Assembly (NCBI RefSeq): GCF_035083965.1
Contig: NC_089722.1
Coordinates: forward strand, 39,851,958 to 39,915,957
DNA length: 64,000 nucleotides
Reading direction: 5' to 3'
Source: Branchiostoma lanceolatum
Lineage: Eukaryota; Chordata; Leptocardii; Amphioxiformes; Branchiostomatidae
The notes under the pieces are model-generated. The model had not been told where the DNA came from and did not search any database. It was given only the letters and a program-made list of their open reading frames with translations. This document shows positions 23,604 through 38,400 of the stretch, piece after piece (within the stretch, counting starts at the first letter, position 1; the number at the start of each line of letters is the position of its first letter). A program made the position numbers and the translations under genes.

Positions 23604-25791
23604 CAAAAATGTATACACACATGCACAGACTCAAACAAACACACTCTCGCACATTCACACATTAAATAGAGACTTCAGCAAGATATATGACAATATCACT
23701 TGGATCTCTTCCTCCAAAGTAAAAACATGATCTGCTAGTTGTTCTACAAGCCTTTGGTTTGTGCTACATTCACCTGACCAAACCACAATAAGAATGAAAA
23801 ATTCAGTGTAATGGTGCAGAGATGAGTACTGACCACACAGACAGGTTGCCCACAGTAGTGACCGCCATGACATGGTAGCCGTTACAGTGCAGGATGGCAG
23901 TCGGGTGGCTGAGCACCAGGCCCGGCAGCAGTCTCCTCCCACTGGGCGATAATACACACAGGGACCTGTCCTCACAGGAGACACACAGCACCTTCCTGCA
24001 ACAGCAACATTACACACAGGGGTTGGACCAATACTTAAGGATGTTTCTTTTTCTAGAAAAAACAATCGCATAGGGGCACAGAGCAATAGACCAGGTTGTG
24101 GAGTTAATGAGAGTTTTAAATTAAAATTGTGTAATTTCGAAACCTTCCTGGGGGGGATTACTGTCAGACAGGTCACTGTGGAAGAATGTGGTCACATGTG
24201 AGCTAGTCGCATAGAGTTACTTTGTAATCCATGTCTGTACAGAGTTGTACATGCAGTGGTACAATCCTGCTACGCATGCCAGAATCAAGAAAGGAACATT
24301 GGGGCACAAGGGTACAGAGCGACAGAGCAGGGAGATGTTGTAGATTTCACCCTTCCACGGTGTGGAGTTTAAGAGATTTTTTAATTAAAATGGGATAGTT
24401 TCTAAAGCTTCCTGGGGTGGGGGTTACTATCAGACAGGTCACAGTGGAAGTCTGTGGTCACATGCCACCTAGCCGAATAGCAACTTTGTTATCCATCTAT
24501 GTACAGAGGAGATGATGATGGTGATGATGACATACAGAGATGTACATGCAGTGGTACTGACCTGCTGCCAGCCAACAGGGTGCCTCTGGTGCTGAGGACT
24601 GTCTCCCACTCCACAGTTCCTCCTCGTCTGCACTTCAGACCAGCCAACTTCACACCTGCAGTAACAAAATCATGTCCTGAATCTCCCCCCTGATATATAT
24701 CAGCCTCACAGTTGAGCTCCTAGTTCCAATTAGTTGGTAACTGGGAGACCTCTATTCAATCCTGGATCAGGACATCTCCGTTGCGTCTTTCGGAAGGGAC
24801 GTAAACAACGCCAAGTTCAAATGCTAAAGTTTAATCAACCGGTACCAACATGCCTAGTGTAACATAGCGTACATATACTTAAGTTCGCAATGTGGCACAT
24901 ACTTGCCTCATAAGTTATGAGTAGATTAGTCAACCCGTATTTCTCAGAAACACTGTCAACTCCCCCTGGGAGGCAAGAGGAACATGTGAAGTACTGACTG
25001 GTTTTGAAGAACCGCGAGAATTGATTGACTGCAGGGGTCGATTACTCTGTCGAACACAGATGGTAAGATGCCAGATGAGATAAGAAGTCCCAGACAGATA
25101 AGAGGGGCTGACAGTAGGGGTAGTCAAGACAGACCGAGGATAGAGTCAGGGAGAGAGGAACGTGAAAATAAAGATTGTCTCTATCGGCCACGGCAACATC
25201 AGTGTGTCTGTCTTCACTTCACTCCGAAGTCTTGGATCTTCTCTCCATACTCTACACTAGCTAGATCCATATTTGGAAGAGTGCCACCGGGGTCTAAGAG
25301 TTCATTCATGCTATATCTTTTCCAATGGTTAAATATGAAGCAATAAACAAGTCATTTAGGAAGTGACGTGTTTGTCAACATAATAAGTGAAGATACCTGC
25401 AGTTTGAATGTTGTTTTCCAGCTCCAGAACCATACTTTCCTCCCCTCCACCCACCTGTAAAACATAATATATGAATACCAGATTCCAGAGGACTGTTCAA
25501 AAATAGGAAAATAAATGTAACACAGCTTGCATAAATCATGGAATCCTTCTGTATATCAGTGAATCTTTCATTTTTCCAGAGCCACACACACATTATATAA
25601 GTCAGAGTGGGATCGATCAGAAACACAGTTGTTCAGTCATCAGAGTGTGAAGGTACATGTAAACATCAAAATCACTATAAACTTGTAATACTCACTTGCA
25701 AGCTGATGTTCTTCTCGGCTGGCGGAGAGGGGAGCATGATGGGATGTGGGGCTGATCTGGTGATGACATCCTGAGGTATCGTTGGTGTCAC
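19866..25791 (-). CDS. HIRA: HIRA exons 19-29: C-terminal HIRA domain
   Basis: Encodes about residues 625-985, the C-terminal HIRA domain that trimerises and binds CABIN1 in known homologues. Landmarks: PSPPAEKNISLQ (exon 19), WETVLSTRGTLLAGS (exon 21), VLCVSCEDRSLCVLSPSGRRL (22), VPVFSLSNGKVYTFS (24), SGRQAGRLF and LENQ (26), EHKFWLLTLVRYLVQEG (27), LREICDDLLGPV (28), and a final exon ending QDQLDMVQTPAK then TAA. Confidence 0.94.
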
Positions 25792-28700
25792 CTGTACGAA
25801 AATAACGTCACCAATAACTGGACATGTATAAGAAGTTCATCAGGGATGGCAGACTATACCATTACAGATGGTATTGAGTCCCCTCATACACAACATACAC
25901 AGAGAGTACTATAGTTCTTGTTCTTTCAATGTAACTTTATGTTCGCTGTTTTCAAGGTCTGTGACCTCTGTACCATGAACTTATCGTCACCATGCAGGGT
26001 GCGAAATACTTTTTTGAGCCAGGTTGCACGGTGTGCAACCTGGGTAGAAAGCTAGGTTGCCCGTCAGAATTTCAGGTTGCCCCACCTAAAATTCACTGAT
26101 TTCTTGAAATTATATTTTGTAAGTAGTACTACATAGTATTAAATAGCCTTTAACAATATAACTGGCGCTAAAATGTGCTTTTGTTTCAAAATAAAATTCA
26201 ATGATTTACAATGTAAATAAAACACCACAACCCACAACAAACAAACTTATACAATTCATGTGTAACACGGCTATTTTTTTAGTACAAATAAATCCTTTTT
26301 TCAACCCCCATAGACTTTTTGCTTTTTCTGCTCTAGGAAGAGTTACACTGCAATAGTTACACTGCAATAGGACTTGTACCTGTACATTATTCTCATCCCT
26401 CACATAAAAGTTGCTACTGGGCATATTTTCAAAATCTAATAAAAGTACCCCCGGAATAAAATAACCTATATTTTTTATTGAAAAATTCACAGGTGGGTTA
26501 TTAATGATATACATGTATGATAATCATAAGATAAATACAATTATAGTCTATGTCATTGTCCAGTTTTTATCTCACTGTCACAACATTTTAACAACTTAGT
26601 GTATTCTATAATCATTTTTGCCAAGTAAAGATTTTTTAAATCCCAGCTTATTATTAGTAAAGTGGCTCCATCTCCACTTCCACTTCTGCAATTTTTAATT
26701 TTGCCCCCAAAAGGCACACTAGCAACATTTCGCCCATAGAAATACACAGCAACTCAAACACTGCCCTCTACCAGTTGTTGCTGGTACTGCAGATTGCACG
26801 TCATTACTCTCGCACAATCATGCGATATCCAGCGAGAGTCGATGAATTCAACATGGCGGCAAAGAGCCGAACGCTGAGCCGCGCTCTCTTTCCGACGAAT
26901 TTTGCGTTTCAGGCACATTAAAACAGGTTGACTATGGATGCAAACGAGTGAAAAAGTATCGGTAACTTTATTAACTTGTTTAGTTGGGGGTCGATTTATA
27001 TTTTTGGTTTGAAAATTTACGAGACTGAGAGCGAGTGTGTGTGCTCACCACACGGGTGTGAGCTTCCTTGGTCCAATTATTTTCTACTTCGTCAAGTAAT
27101 TGCCGCAAAATCGATTTCTCCGGCCCAAAATTCAGGTAGCGCACCGCGCAACCTGGGTTAAGAGATAAGTTGCGCCAACCGAAATATTGTTGCGCTGCGC
27201 AAGTGCGCAACCGGGTATTTCGCACCCTGCCATGAAATAAACTGTTGTTATTATTCATGATTCTTTCACACCTCTGTTCTGTAAATCACTTGCCGCCACC
27301 CTGAAGTTAAAGTTCAGTGAAATTTTGATTTTCCTTACACCATGAAATTTTGCTACCGTGAAGATAAAGTTAAGTACAGTATGTGCTGTAGGTTTGGATC
27401 CCCTAACTGCAGGGGTCGATTTTGTTTCAAACTTTGGAACAGAAAAACTCAAGAGGGGGTTGATAGATTGTGAATGACTTTTGGTATATAGATAGCTTGA
27501 GTGATGATTGATAAAATCAAATACCAGTTATGCAAAGCAGGATCTAATTAGCATAATTATTGGCATGTACCTGTGTAGGAGCTGCCGGTGCCATTAGTAC
27601 TGGTTTGTCCTTGCGCATTCGCTTGGTCCCTGGCTGTGACAGACTGTCTAGTTTTCTCTTAGCGATGATAGTTGGGACTGGAGCTGAGCTGTCCTGGAGG
27701 CTGGGTCTGTCGGAATCCCTTGGCTTGGCCGTAGAGAGTGTGATTGGGGTGATCCTGAAAAGTTTTATTGAATGAAAAACAGTTAAGGTTATTTCATATG
27801 AAGCCATTGATTAAAAAGACTACATTTCAGAGAGAACTATGTACACACTGTTGAATACAGATTTGAAACGGTAAAACATTATGGAAATGTGTGGTTTCTA
27901 CAGAAGGCTGGAAGGAAGCTAGGAATGGCCTACTCCTTCAGATAATTTTATCATTTCTTAAATCTCCCATTTCTTAGAACAGTATTTTCTATATCCATGA
28001 AGCTAGGAAAATAATGTAAATCTATGATCTTGCTTCTTCAAGTACTGGCTGCCTAAAAGTTACATGTTAAGCACAACTTTATCTAAAAGTCTAAAACCTA
28101 GTTTGACATAAAACATCAGTCTACATAACTGCATGTATGTGCCTAATCTTAAAACAATGAAATCTCCTTCTTTGCTGACTTCAGAAATGTAGAAAGTCCC
28201 ACCTGTCAGGTTTGGACAGGCTTGTCTTAGTGCCGCTCGTTGCCTTCGACTTCTCAGTAAACCTGGAGTCCAGAGCTTTCATGGGCTGGAATCATAAAAC
28301 AAAGAACCGACTTAAAGCACTAACATAGAAACGCTTCTATCTGTCCCCAAAGCTCTAACTTAAAGGAGCACTAACCTCCAGAAGGGGGTGTTATTTTCCA
28401 ATAGATTATGTATCTAATGTAGCTAATGGATTTTTCTCAATAAAGTCAAAGTATCAATGAATACATTATCTGCTGACTCTTTGCATAATTCCACTTGTAA
28501 TGTGAATTTTGTAAAACAATATGATACTTATACTAACAGCCCCTACCATATGCATTCCCTATACATATAGACACTCCACTTCAACATATATTTTAGGCAT
28601 TTTGGCAAAAGATATCAAAAAACACATAACATGACAGTTTTTTTCTTATCTCCCAGGACTTTACTATTGTAACCTAACTTTTGTCAGGCATTGTATTCAG

Positions 28701-29381
28701 CCATAGGCCAGGATTGCTTAGACTTAGAGGGTACTTGGGGACTTAAGTAGACTACCGAATGATTTTTGATGTGTGCAGGACTATAGCTTGAAGTTATATG
28801 TATATTTTACTTCCTAGAATTATCTATCTGTGGGAAAATCATTCCAGCCTCCCCATACCTGGATATTTGCTGGAATGGCTGTGGGTGCACTTGCCAGGAC
28901 GGACGGTGCTAGAGGCTTGACTGTTGCATGCTGGGAGGAAGGGGAACCCTGTGAAGGCTCGGCTGCCCTGGGAGTTCCCGCCGTCTCCAGACCGGACTGT
29001 GCCACCCCGGTGGAAGACATGGGGAGGGAACTACTCATGAAGGGACGAGGGATATCCCTAAGGAAGAAAGCAACATCATATTGAGAACAACATCACAAAC
29101 CCAAAACAAACATGAAAAAGCGAACCTTTCTCTACTGTGCAATCAACCTTTGGAACACCCTGAAACCCAACATCAAATCACCTTCCAGTCCATCCAACTT
29201 TGAGAAAGCTATCCACCATTTGTTCTCAACTTAAGTCAATAGTTTATTTCCTGTATGTCTTAGACCTAATAACAGAAATATCATTAACAATCCATTCCTA
29301 GGTTCTTTTAAGGTTCTTTCATAGGTTCTTAAAAGTTATATGCTCATCACAAATATCCGGAAACACAGATACAAGGCACAA

Positions 29382-29442
<61 letters not shown>

Positions 29443-32400
29443 TGCGCAAAGCAATACCTCAATTTTTCATGAAACAACAACAAACTACATGTAGTAAATA
29501 TTTACCCAAAGTCCACTTGAGGAGCGATACAAAGAGGAGTGATTCTTCTTCTGCCATCCGGTGTCCTGGTCTCTATCTGTTGTGCTTTTGGGTTCTGAAG
29601 AAGAGAACATTTTATTAGGTAAAGGTAAACTTTAAGTTTAAGGTAGTCTCAAAGCCTATTTTGAGGCCATAGGGGCAGTGGGTCTCCATTGTGTCAGGGG
29701 CATGGTATTGGAAGGTGGAGCCCATCCCTCTCCTTACAACCTTTTACCTCCCCAACCAAAATCAGGTACCCTTTTACACCCGGGTTGAGTGAGGAAAGTT
29801 GTATTAGCTGCCCTCCTAATAGGTCACAACGTCTGCATAGTGTGTAAAAGTGTATTGAAAAGTGATTTTTTTTCCATACACGGATTGAAATCAATTTTGA
29901 CACTTCCTTCAACAGAATAATGATCCAACAGTTACTATGATTTGCTTGATTGTGATTGCAGTAAAGTACATGTGTTAGTTACAAAAAGATCCTTACTGCA
30001 ATTGTTGTGCACAGACAAAGCTCATTTCAGCACCGAGGACAGAGCCAACTAACCAAGATATGCTACAATATACCTCTCCATCTATCTATTACCAAAGGTA
30101 TGTAAACTCAGCATGATTACTAACATCTAAACATCATATGAACCACAAGAATCAAGCAAACCTGACAACACAATACTATTACTAACAGAATCAGTTTCTG
30201 TATCAATAGCCTTTGGTGTAACACACTAGCAGAATCCATGTGATTTAAAGCTTGTTTTATCTTTTTATTTTTCATTCATTGAAAATCAACAAAACACCAC
30301 AAAATAAGGCTGTTACTCACAGGTTTTTCTGTCGGACTGGTGAGCATGGGGTTCCTGATCTTGGTGGGCGTCCCGTTGACCTGTTTCTTGGCGTCCATTT
30401 GTTCCCTGTGTTCGTTGTGCCGCTGCTGTAGCTTCAGCATGGCTGGGTTCTCGATGATGGTGTTGTTAACAGAGTGCTGAGTAGAGATGGCCATGCTTTT
30501 GCCGTAGATTCTTTGGTGAAGAGAATTCTGAGGGAAGAAATCTCATTAACCTGAGAGACTAAGGTAATTTTTGTAAGCAAATACATAATGTTTACCACTA
30601 CATGGTCTAGTCTAACAAACTACCATTCTGTTTATTCTTGCTCAAACATTTTGGTATCATATTTTTAACTGCTGTACATGCATGGTGACCAGCCCCTCTA
30701 GTTCTGTCCTGCCACTTGCTTTGTATTATGATAATTGTTGTTGACAGAGTGCTGGGTGGAAAAAGCCATGCTCTTCCCATAGATCCTCTGCTGAAGGGAA
30801 TTCTGAGGGGAAAAAAAGGCCCAAGAAACGAAATGTTGTTTTTACGGCTACCATACTGAAAAAATTAGAGTCGGTAGGTGGGATTATCCTTTTTTAGCCA
30901 TGCTCTTCACATAGATTATTTGGTTAATGGAATTCTGAGGGAAGAAAAATCTATACATCTATGTAACACCATGTAAATGCCCTAAATCAGAGCATCAAAT
31001 AGATCTTCTTGAACATGCTACAATGACTACATCTTCATTTTTTTTTGTCTATTATATCCTGATCATAAGTGACTGTCCTGAAACCAATCCAAGTTCCTGA
31101 CATTCATTATCTTTCAACACTTCCCACAAAGGCAAGCCTAGGAGTTAATGACAGTTTTTGCCCATTGAATACGTACTTGGGTAAATTTCTAAGACTACAA
31201 AAGTGTGGCTTGCTTCTAAAATAGGACAATGACAGCTTACTAGCATTTATTCATTTATTTATAAATCTTTAGGATGGTCCCTTCAGTTTACTAAGTTAAC
31301 CAAGGGAGGCTTTAAAGCCCATTGGTAACAAGTAGTGGGAACTGTCAAATATTGGACCCTACCATCTCATCCTGTGTAAGAGGGGTGCCCAGCTCGTCTG
31401 GAGTGAACTCCACGTACGCAGCGGTCCCGTCCCAGGAGCACACCAGCAGCTCAAAACCACTTTTCCCCCTGGAAGAGGACAGAGGGGTCCTACCACATTG
31501 TAGGTGAGAAGAGTTAATGATTGACTGTCTAAACATGATAGTTTCATCCACCTTTCTTCTAAGTCTACCCGAGAAAACTGTTTGAGATTTTAAATCTTAC
31601 CAATTCACAACTTCTTGGTGAGTCATGGATAACACTGGGTCATATCAGAGGATTTAAAAAAATGTGTACGTAACAAATCACAACCCAAAAATTAGAAGAA
31701 AAAAATTAATATATAAAACAGGTGGCACTTTTATTTCTAGTTTTATTACAAATGACAAGATTTGTGTTCAGATTCAACAGTAACAGCTCGGAGCCAGTGA
31801 CAGTCGTAGTCAAGTTTAACCAAAGAGTTTATCAAAGAAGCTGTAGATTTTGGAAAATATTTGCAGTTTTCTTAAAGACAGTGAAAAAAATTCAAAACTT
31901 ACTGAGCCTTCTGAAGGCAGGCTTCAAAGATTGAGGACTAGGACTGTTGCAGTCAGAAAGTAAACTACTGGAGCTAAGGAAGCTTGTGATGAACAGATTG
32001 CAGTGGAAAGAATTATATTGAAGAAAGGCTGATTGCAGCTTTAGAGTGTCTTGCAGTAGCAGAACACAGTGGACTTCTTCTATAATTCTTTTAAAGCTCC
32101 ATAACCATCTAAAATGAAAGGCTGAAGCAGGTTGAGCGTAGACTTACCATGAGATGTCCATGACGGAGTTCTTGAACATGTCGTGCACCACGACCAGGGG
32201 TCTCTTCAACGCTGTCAACTGTACACAACACACAGGAGGGGTCAGGTCAGGACTTAAGAAGTGCTTACAGTTTTACAGGTCAAAGTTATGGAACACTTTC
32301 TCACCTCTGACTCTGAGTCAACGAAACATACTTCAACCCAGGACATTAAACCGTTGAGTTAGCATGTAGTAGCAGTTTGGTAGCCAATTTCCTATTGATT

Positions 32401-35400
32401 ACATGTACAGAGGTAGGCAGCAGGGAGAAGGTTAAACAAATGTTGCCATTAACATCCATTTACATCCTGCAGTGTGTACGAACCAATAGATACAATTGTC
32501 TAAAGTCTACAACTTACACACACTAGGGAAGGATACCCCATCTGCTGTTACAGGAGCAAGACTGCGAATGTGAATTAGGCCCAATGTCTGATAAACAATG
32601 TATGCCCTGGTACAAACAATATAAGCCCCAATTTACATACTGTAAATGTAGAAATGTTCGCAGGGATTTAATTTTGCAGTAGGGAGAAAATGGAGTGTTC
32701 GCGATGGTTTTGAGTTTGTGTTTGAAACAATAGTAGTGCTACAGTCACTCAATGGAACAGCTTTTAGCTTTTTTAAGTTTGTGTTAAAGAGTTCACTGCA
32801 AAAAACACGACCATAAAACTACTGCGAACAATTCTGCATTTACAATAACCTGTTGACAATTTTTTTGTAGAAACATTACGTAGATTACCCATATAGAGAG
32901 GGACCTATCCCGACTGCCTATAGCACAGCAGGAGAACTGTTGGCTCTGTAATAGAACACACAGAATCTTTTAGGTCACTTTTACTAAAGGAACTCTACTA
33001 GTATCTTCTTATCATTTAACACATAGGAATCAATGAATTAATATTTTCTAGTTTATTGTACAAACGACATCGTGATTAGGATAGATTGTCCATCATTTAA
33101 TTAAGGGTTAATGACCCGCCTGTTCCTCGGTGTATATGGTGTCATAACGCCTGGTCATGTGCTATAACCAACGAATAAAACCACCGAGTGAGCGAAGCGA
33201 ACGAGGTGGTTTTATGAGGTGGTTATAGCACATGACCAGGCGTTATGATACCATATACACCGAGGAACAGGCGGGTCATTAACGTTATTATCACATAGCC
33301 TATCCAAACTGACCCATATAAGAGAGACAAATTCTTGTATGATACATAGATTCTATATTTGATACTATACATGTAAAATCAATCCATTGTATACATATGA
33401 TCTTCATATAATCCAATGTTAACAAGCGGTAACTTGTCTTCGAGCCCACACGGTTATAAATTGACAGACGGGTTGTTAGACGCTCTAAGCTGTGGTAGGA
33501 AAATCGTGCATGTTTACGTCCCCTTTGCTTGTAGTTTCCTCGGATGATTTTTGCTCAAGCCGGAAAAAAATCCCACAGAAGCGTACACATATCGGGCTGA
33601 GATCCTTGTGGGGAGAAACTTGTAAGAATTTTGGCGATTTTGACCCTAATTTTTTCGATGCCAATCCATCGGTTTGGGGAGGTTTTAATACGTGTACGTG
33701 ACTTGGGGAGGGGGGCGTTTGTTTTGAACACGGCGACACCACTTGCCGGCAATACTTTTAATTTTCGCCGGGTAAAACCCCTCAGAAACGTGAACATACC
33801 GGCCTTGGGCCCCCTGGGTAGAAACTTAGGAGAAGTGCGGCGGCTTCATGGGCGATTTCTTTGTCTGCTTGGGGAAATACGATATGACGAGTGGGGAGGC
33901 CGGGGCTCTGTGTGCCCGCTGCTTCTTGATGGTCACACTCGTCAGCTTTCCGCCTGTACGTCAAGTGCTGCTGCATGTTCCTGGACGTCTTCCCAAGACC
34001 CGAAAACTGACTCTGAGTCGGCGTCTGTCAGTTCCTCGACGTAAAACTGTGGGACACCGTCCAAAACGATGGAACGGGTGATGCCCGACAAATTTGCAAC
34101 AACTATCGTCTGCGGACGGTTCCACTCTCTCGGTAGAGGTGTGAAAAATTTTGTTTTTAGTCTTTCCGTTTAAATTTCACTTAAATTGAAATTTGTTTAT
34201 TTTTTTCACGTATTCTAAGAAGAATTTGTGAATTTTGAGAAAAAAAAAAATTCTAAACAAGGGTAAGAAAAAGATTCATCAAAAAGACACCCCCTCTACA
34301 AAATGGAATAAATGGTGTGTTATGACCCGGGTGTGTTATGGCCCCATAACACATGGGCAATGGAGGCTTCTGATTGGTCGACGCCATCTAGCTATGTGAT
34401 AATACCTGGTAATAACTTAAACTTAAACTTTAACTTAAACAGACTATTAGGCCACAGCAAGTAAATTTTATGGATGACATCCTCCGCAGACTCCAAAATT
34501 AATGAGATAGGGCGAAAAAAAAACAAGGCTGGCCCAAAAAAACAAGACTCCTATATTTTCAAATTTTGATATCATAAGTCTTGTTAAACAAGAATTGAGG
34601 CGACGGAATATGATATCATGACCAACAGGTCTTTTATTCCTGTATTCAACCAATGAGGTTTCACATATAATATAAAACCTCTTTGATTTAATGTAAACAT
34701 GTCCTTGTAGATGTGTATACATCTCAATAGACTAACTACAACAAATGCAGAAAAGAGCTTGTTGTACCATCATCTGAAGCAACTATACTGGGAATTCATA
34801 TGCGATGAAACACCTTGTGTATACAGCTCAATCAACTAGACCCCCCCCCCCCTCCCATTATTCATACAATGTCCTTGCCAGAACAAATGCAGAAAACAGC
34901 TTGTTATTATACCATCATGGGCAGGAACTACACTGGGTATTCATATGCAATGAATCGAAACACCTTAGACTGTCAACATTAAACTGTTCTTGAAGATGTG
35001 CACGTGTAAACAGCTCAATTAACTAGAACAAACGCAGAAAACTGCTTGTCATACCATCATGGGCAGGAACTACACTGGGTATTCATATGCAATGAAACAC
35101 ATTAAACTCTCAACGTTTACGACATATTTGCCAATTTTTGACATGTTGACCACCGTCAGAGGGCAATGAAATTTCTTGTTTTTTATTTCGAAATCAGGCG
35201 AAAATTAATGAGCGCGCTGATGTCATCCATAAAAATTACTTGCTGTGGCCTTAGATGAAATTCCACACATTTATGACACGAGAAATTTGAATGTGACAGT
35301 GAAATACTTTCACAAAGGTTTATGATGAAGAAACTAATAACATCATTTGACAACAATAATAATAATAATGATTATGAATACAACTGATTATCATATTCTA

Positions 35401-38400
35401 TATGTTGAATAATTGATTGGCATTTCAAAGACTTACTTGCACCACTGACATTCACACAAAATCAACTTACCTTCCCACTTGCTTTGTTGACTACTTTCTG
35501 GAATATGTTGGGATTGAATCTCTGAAAAAAGAAAATAGATCAGTTTAGCTCACTAAAGAGCTATTCGTGACCAATGCGATATACAGTATTGACAGGTTCA
35601 TTGTACTGGACCAGGCATTGTTCATTGTACTAGTAGTCATGTCCCGAGACTGGACTGCCAAGGGAAAAAAAAAGAAAATTGTACCGGTAAAATTCTCTTA
35701 GTGTTAGCTCTTTTTGACAAGCACAATTAATGTACAGTGGAACAAGGCTTAATGTTCTGTCCAAAGAACTTTTCAGTAGCTTGCATGTTGGGTGAGCGAC
35801 ACAGCCGAGATTTGAACCCACTGCATCTTGGTCCAGTGAAGGAGCCCTAACTAGTGGACTATGCATGCCACGTATACTATGATGAAGCTATTCACATCCG
35901 TGTGATAAATTTGGACTGAATCATAGTCCTTCACATAACATGTAGTATGCCACTGAGTCGTCATCATCACTTCTGCCTCAAACGCTTAATAAATGTGATT
36001 GACAGTCTGACTTACAACTACTGTTATAGCCTTTCTGTGTCCTACAAATTGCCACTAAATCAAAATCATCACTTCTGCATCAAACACCAAATAAAATAAA
36101 ATTTAATGTGATTGACAGAGTCTGACTTACAACTACAGTAACAGCCTTTCTGTGTCCTACGAAGTCCATGGATGTCTTGAATCCCTGCCGTTCGATGATC
36201 TGTGCGGTTGGTCCGGAGTTGTTCATGGCATGTGCTGACACGATGTACTGTCCATCAGGCGACCACGCTAACCTCAGGACATGTGTGGTACCACCACACT
36301 GTGGGAACGGAAAGGACCAAAGCTTAGACATCCAGGTAATAAGATATGCAAGGGAACAGTTAACTCAAGCAACTGGATAGACTTTGGAACTGTCAGACGT
36401 TATAGATAGAATCAGCGCGACCACGCTAACCTCAGGACATGTGTGGTACCACCACACTGCAGGAACGGAAAGGGCTTGGGATTCATTTTCCCTAGAATTG
36501 TTGTAGAGTGGAACTCGTTGCCACCAAGTAGCGTAGGAGCATCTTTACCAGATAGCTTGAAACAAGGCTTACATTTTGTGCAGGTTACAATGTAGGTGTG
36601 ACAAGCATGCAGTGAAAGGGCTGTTCTTATTGGCTGGTGCTGGTTTTATTTAACTGTGTGAGGACAGCGTTCAGTACAGATCGTGTATTATCGTCAATAT
36701 CTAATAACTGCTAGATTATAGTAGTACTTTGACCTGATTTTTGTCAGGAGGTGTCTTAAGTGTTTGTGACCACATAACCATCGATAGTTTGCAATTGTTC
36801 CATAACTATGTCCGTACAGAATGCAGTGTTGGTATCTCACCTCGTCGAACGGTTTGGTGACCATGGCCTCCTGCTGCCAGTCCACCGTGCGCCACACCCG
36901 CAGGCTCTTGTCATCTGACTGTTATGTAGAGAAACACAGGCTTAAAACTCACTCACTACTACTACTGCTGCATTTATTTATTGTGATTATGTCACCAATG
37001 ACACTAAAATCTTACTGTTACAGTTCCTGATCACAAGCAACTATCATGAGTATCATTCTTAATATCAATAGTCATGTTAAGTGCCTTTCCCAAGGACAAA
37101 ATGTCTTTGCAGGAGTGCTAGGAAACAAACTAGGTCCCATGTCACCCCCCATCCAGACCTGTATCTAAAGCAGTGTATCTGTACCTGTACCTAAAGCAGC
37201 ATTCCTGTGCCTGTAGCTAAAAGTTGTTAAGGTACACAGCTCTAACAGCTTCCTCACCTGTGTGGCCAGGTACTTCCCTACAGGGTCCCATGTCACCCCC
37301 TTCACCAGACCTGTGTGCCCCTTTAGGGTGGAGATGATCTCTGGGGAAATACAAACAACACACATTTAAATGGCGTAATGTCCTGCCAATAATCTCCTCT
37401 GAGTCACATACAGCTGTTGAAAAAAAAAGTGGAAGGCAGCGATCTCGAACCAGTTTAGCTCACTGAAAAGCTATTCTTCCACTCAATGGTTGTGACAGAG
37501 AAGACAATCTGAATCAGATGCTATGTACAGTATTTACAGGATCATTGTACCGGGAAAATTCCCCTAGCTGTCTTTGATAAGTACAGGGAACAGTGACCCA
37601 TATAGCTTAACGTCCCTTTCTAAGGAATGGGACCTTTTCCAGAAGTGTGCATGTTGCTTCTGCACTATAATAAGTACAACTTCCCTGACTTAGTATACAA
37701 GTATATTATGTGACTGGTACATGTCTGTACAAACCTGGGAACTTTGTTGCATTCCACACAATGATGGTGTTGTCGATACTGCAGGTGGCCAGCCAGGCGT
37801 CTTGTGGAGACCAGGCCAGGTCCAGGATATCTGGGAACGACAGGGACACAAAACAAGATGTAGAATTCAATCTCACTTGCAGGTCTGTCTGTTTGTCTGT
37901 CTCTGTCTCTCTCTCTCTCTCCGCCACTTTCTGTCTGTCCCTCTCTCTGTGTCTCTCTCTCTCTTTTTTCTGCCGCTCTGTCTGTCTCTCTATCTCTCTC
38001 CCTCTACATCTTTCTGTTTCTCTCTGTCTCTCTCTCTTTCTGTCTATCTTCCTTTCTCTTTCTCTATCACTTTCTGCGGCAATAGGAAAACTGCTGGTAA
38101 AGCAAAAATCTTCAAGCAATGCTCCTTTAAGACTGAGGGTGACAGGAAAAATTCATACGTTGACAAGTCAAGCCACCCCCCCCCCCCCCCCCCCCCCCTT
38201 CCCCCATCTTTCTTTCCAATGAAACTTTTAAAACTGCATGTCCATACCTCCGGTGTGGGCCCGTAGTGTATTGACACATCTCCACTGTTCAATGTTGACA
38301 GTCTTTCCACCTGTTCCAAACACAGTGGATGGGCCTGCAAAATACCTTAGTAACAAAAAACAACATGATTAATCTGAATTTTCTTTACACATGTACTACA

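Noticed and set aside
32226..32357. Possible LINE C terminus (FYRSKLWNTFSPLTLSQRN)
   Set aside because: Weak resemblance to the WN motif of retrotransposon C termini; not enough to call.
37706..38266. Frames up to 181 codons on both strands
   Set aside because: They run across the CT-rich simple repeat; only the HIRA exon at 37735-37830 is supported.
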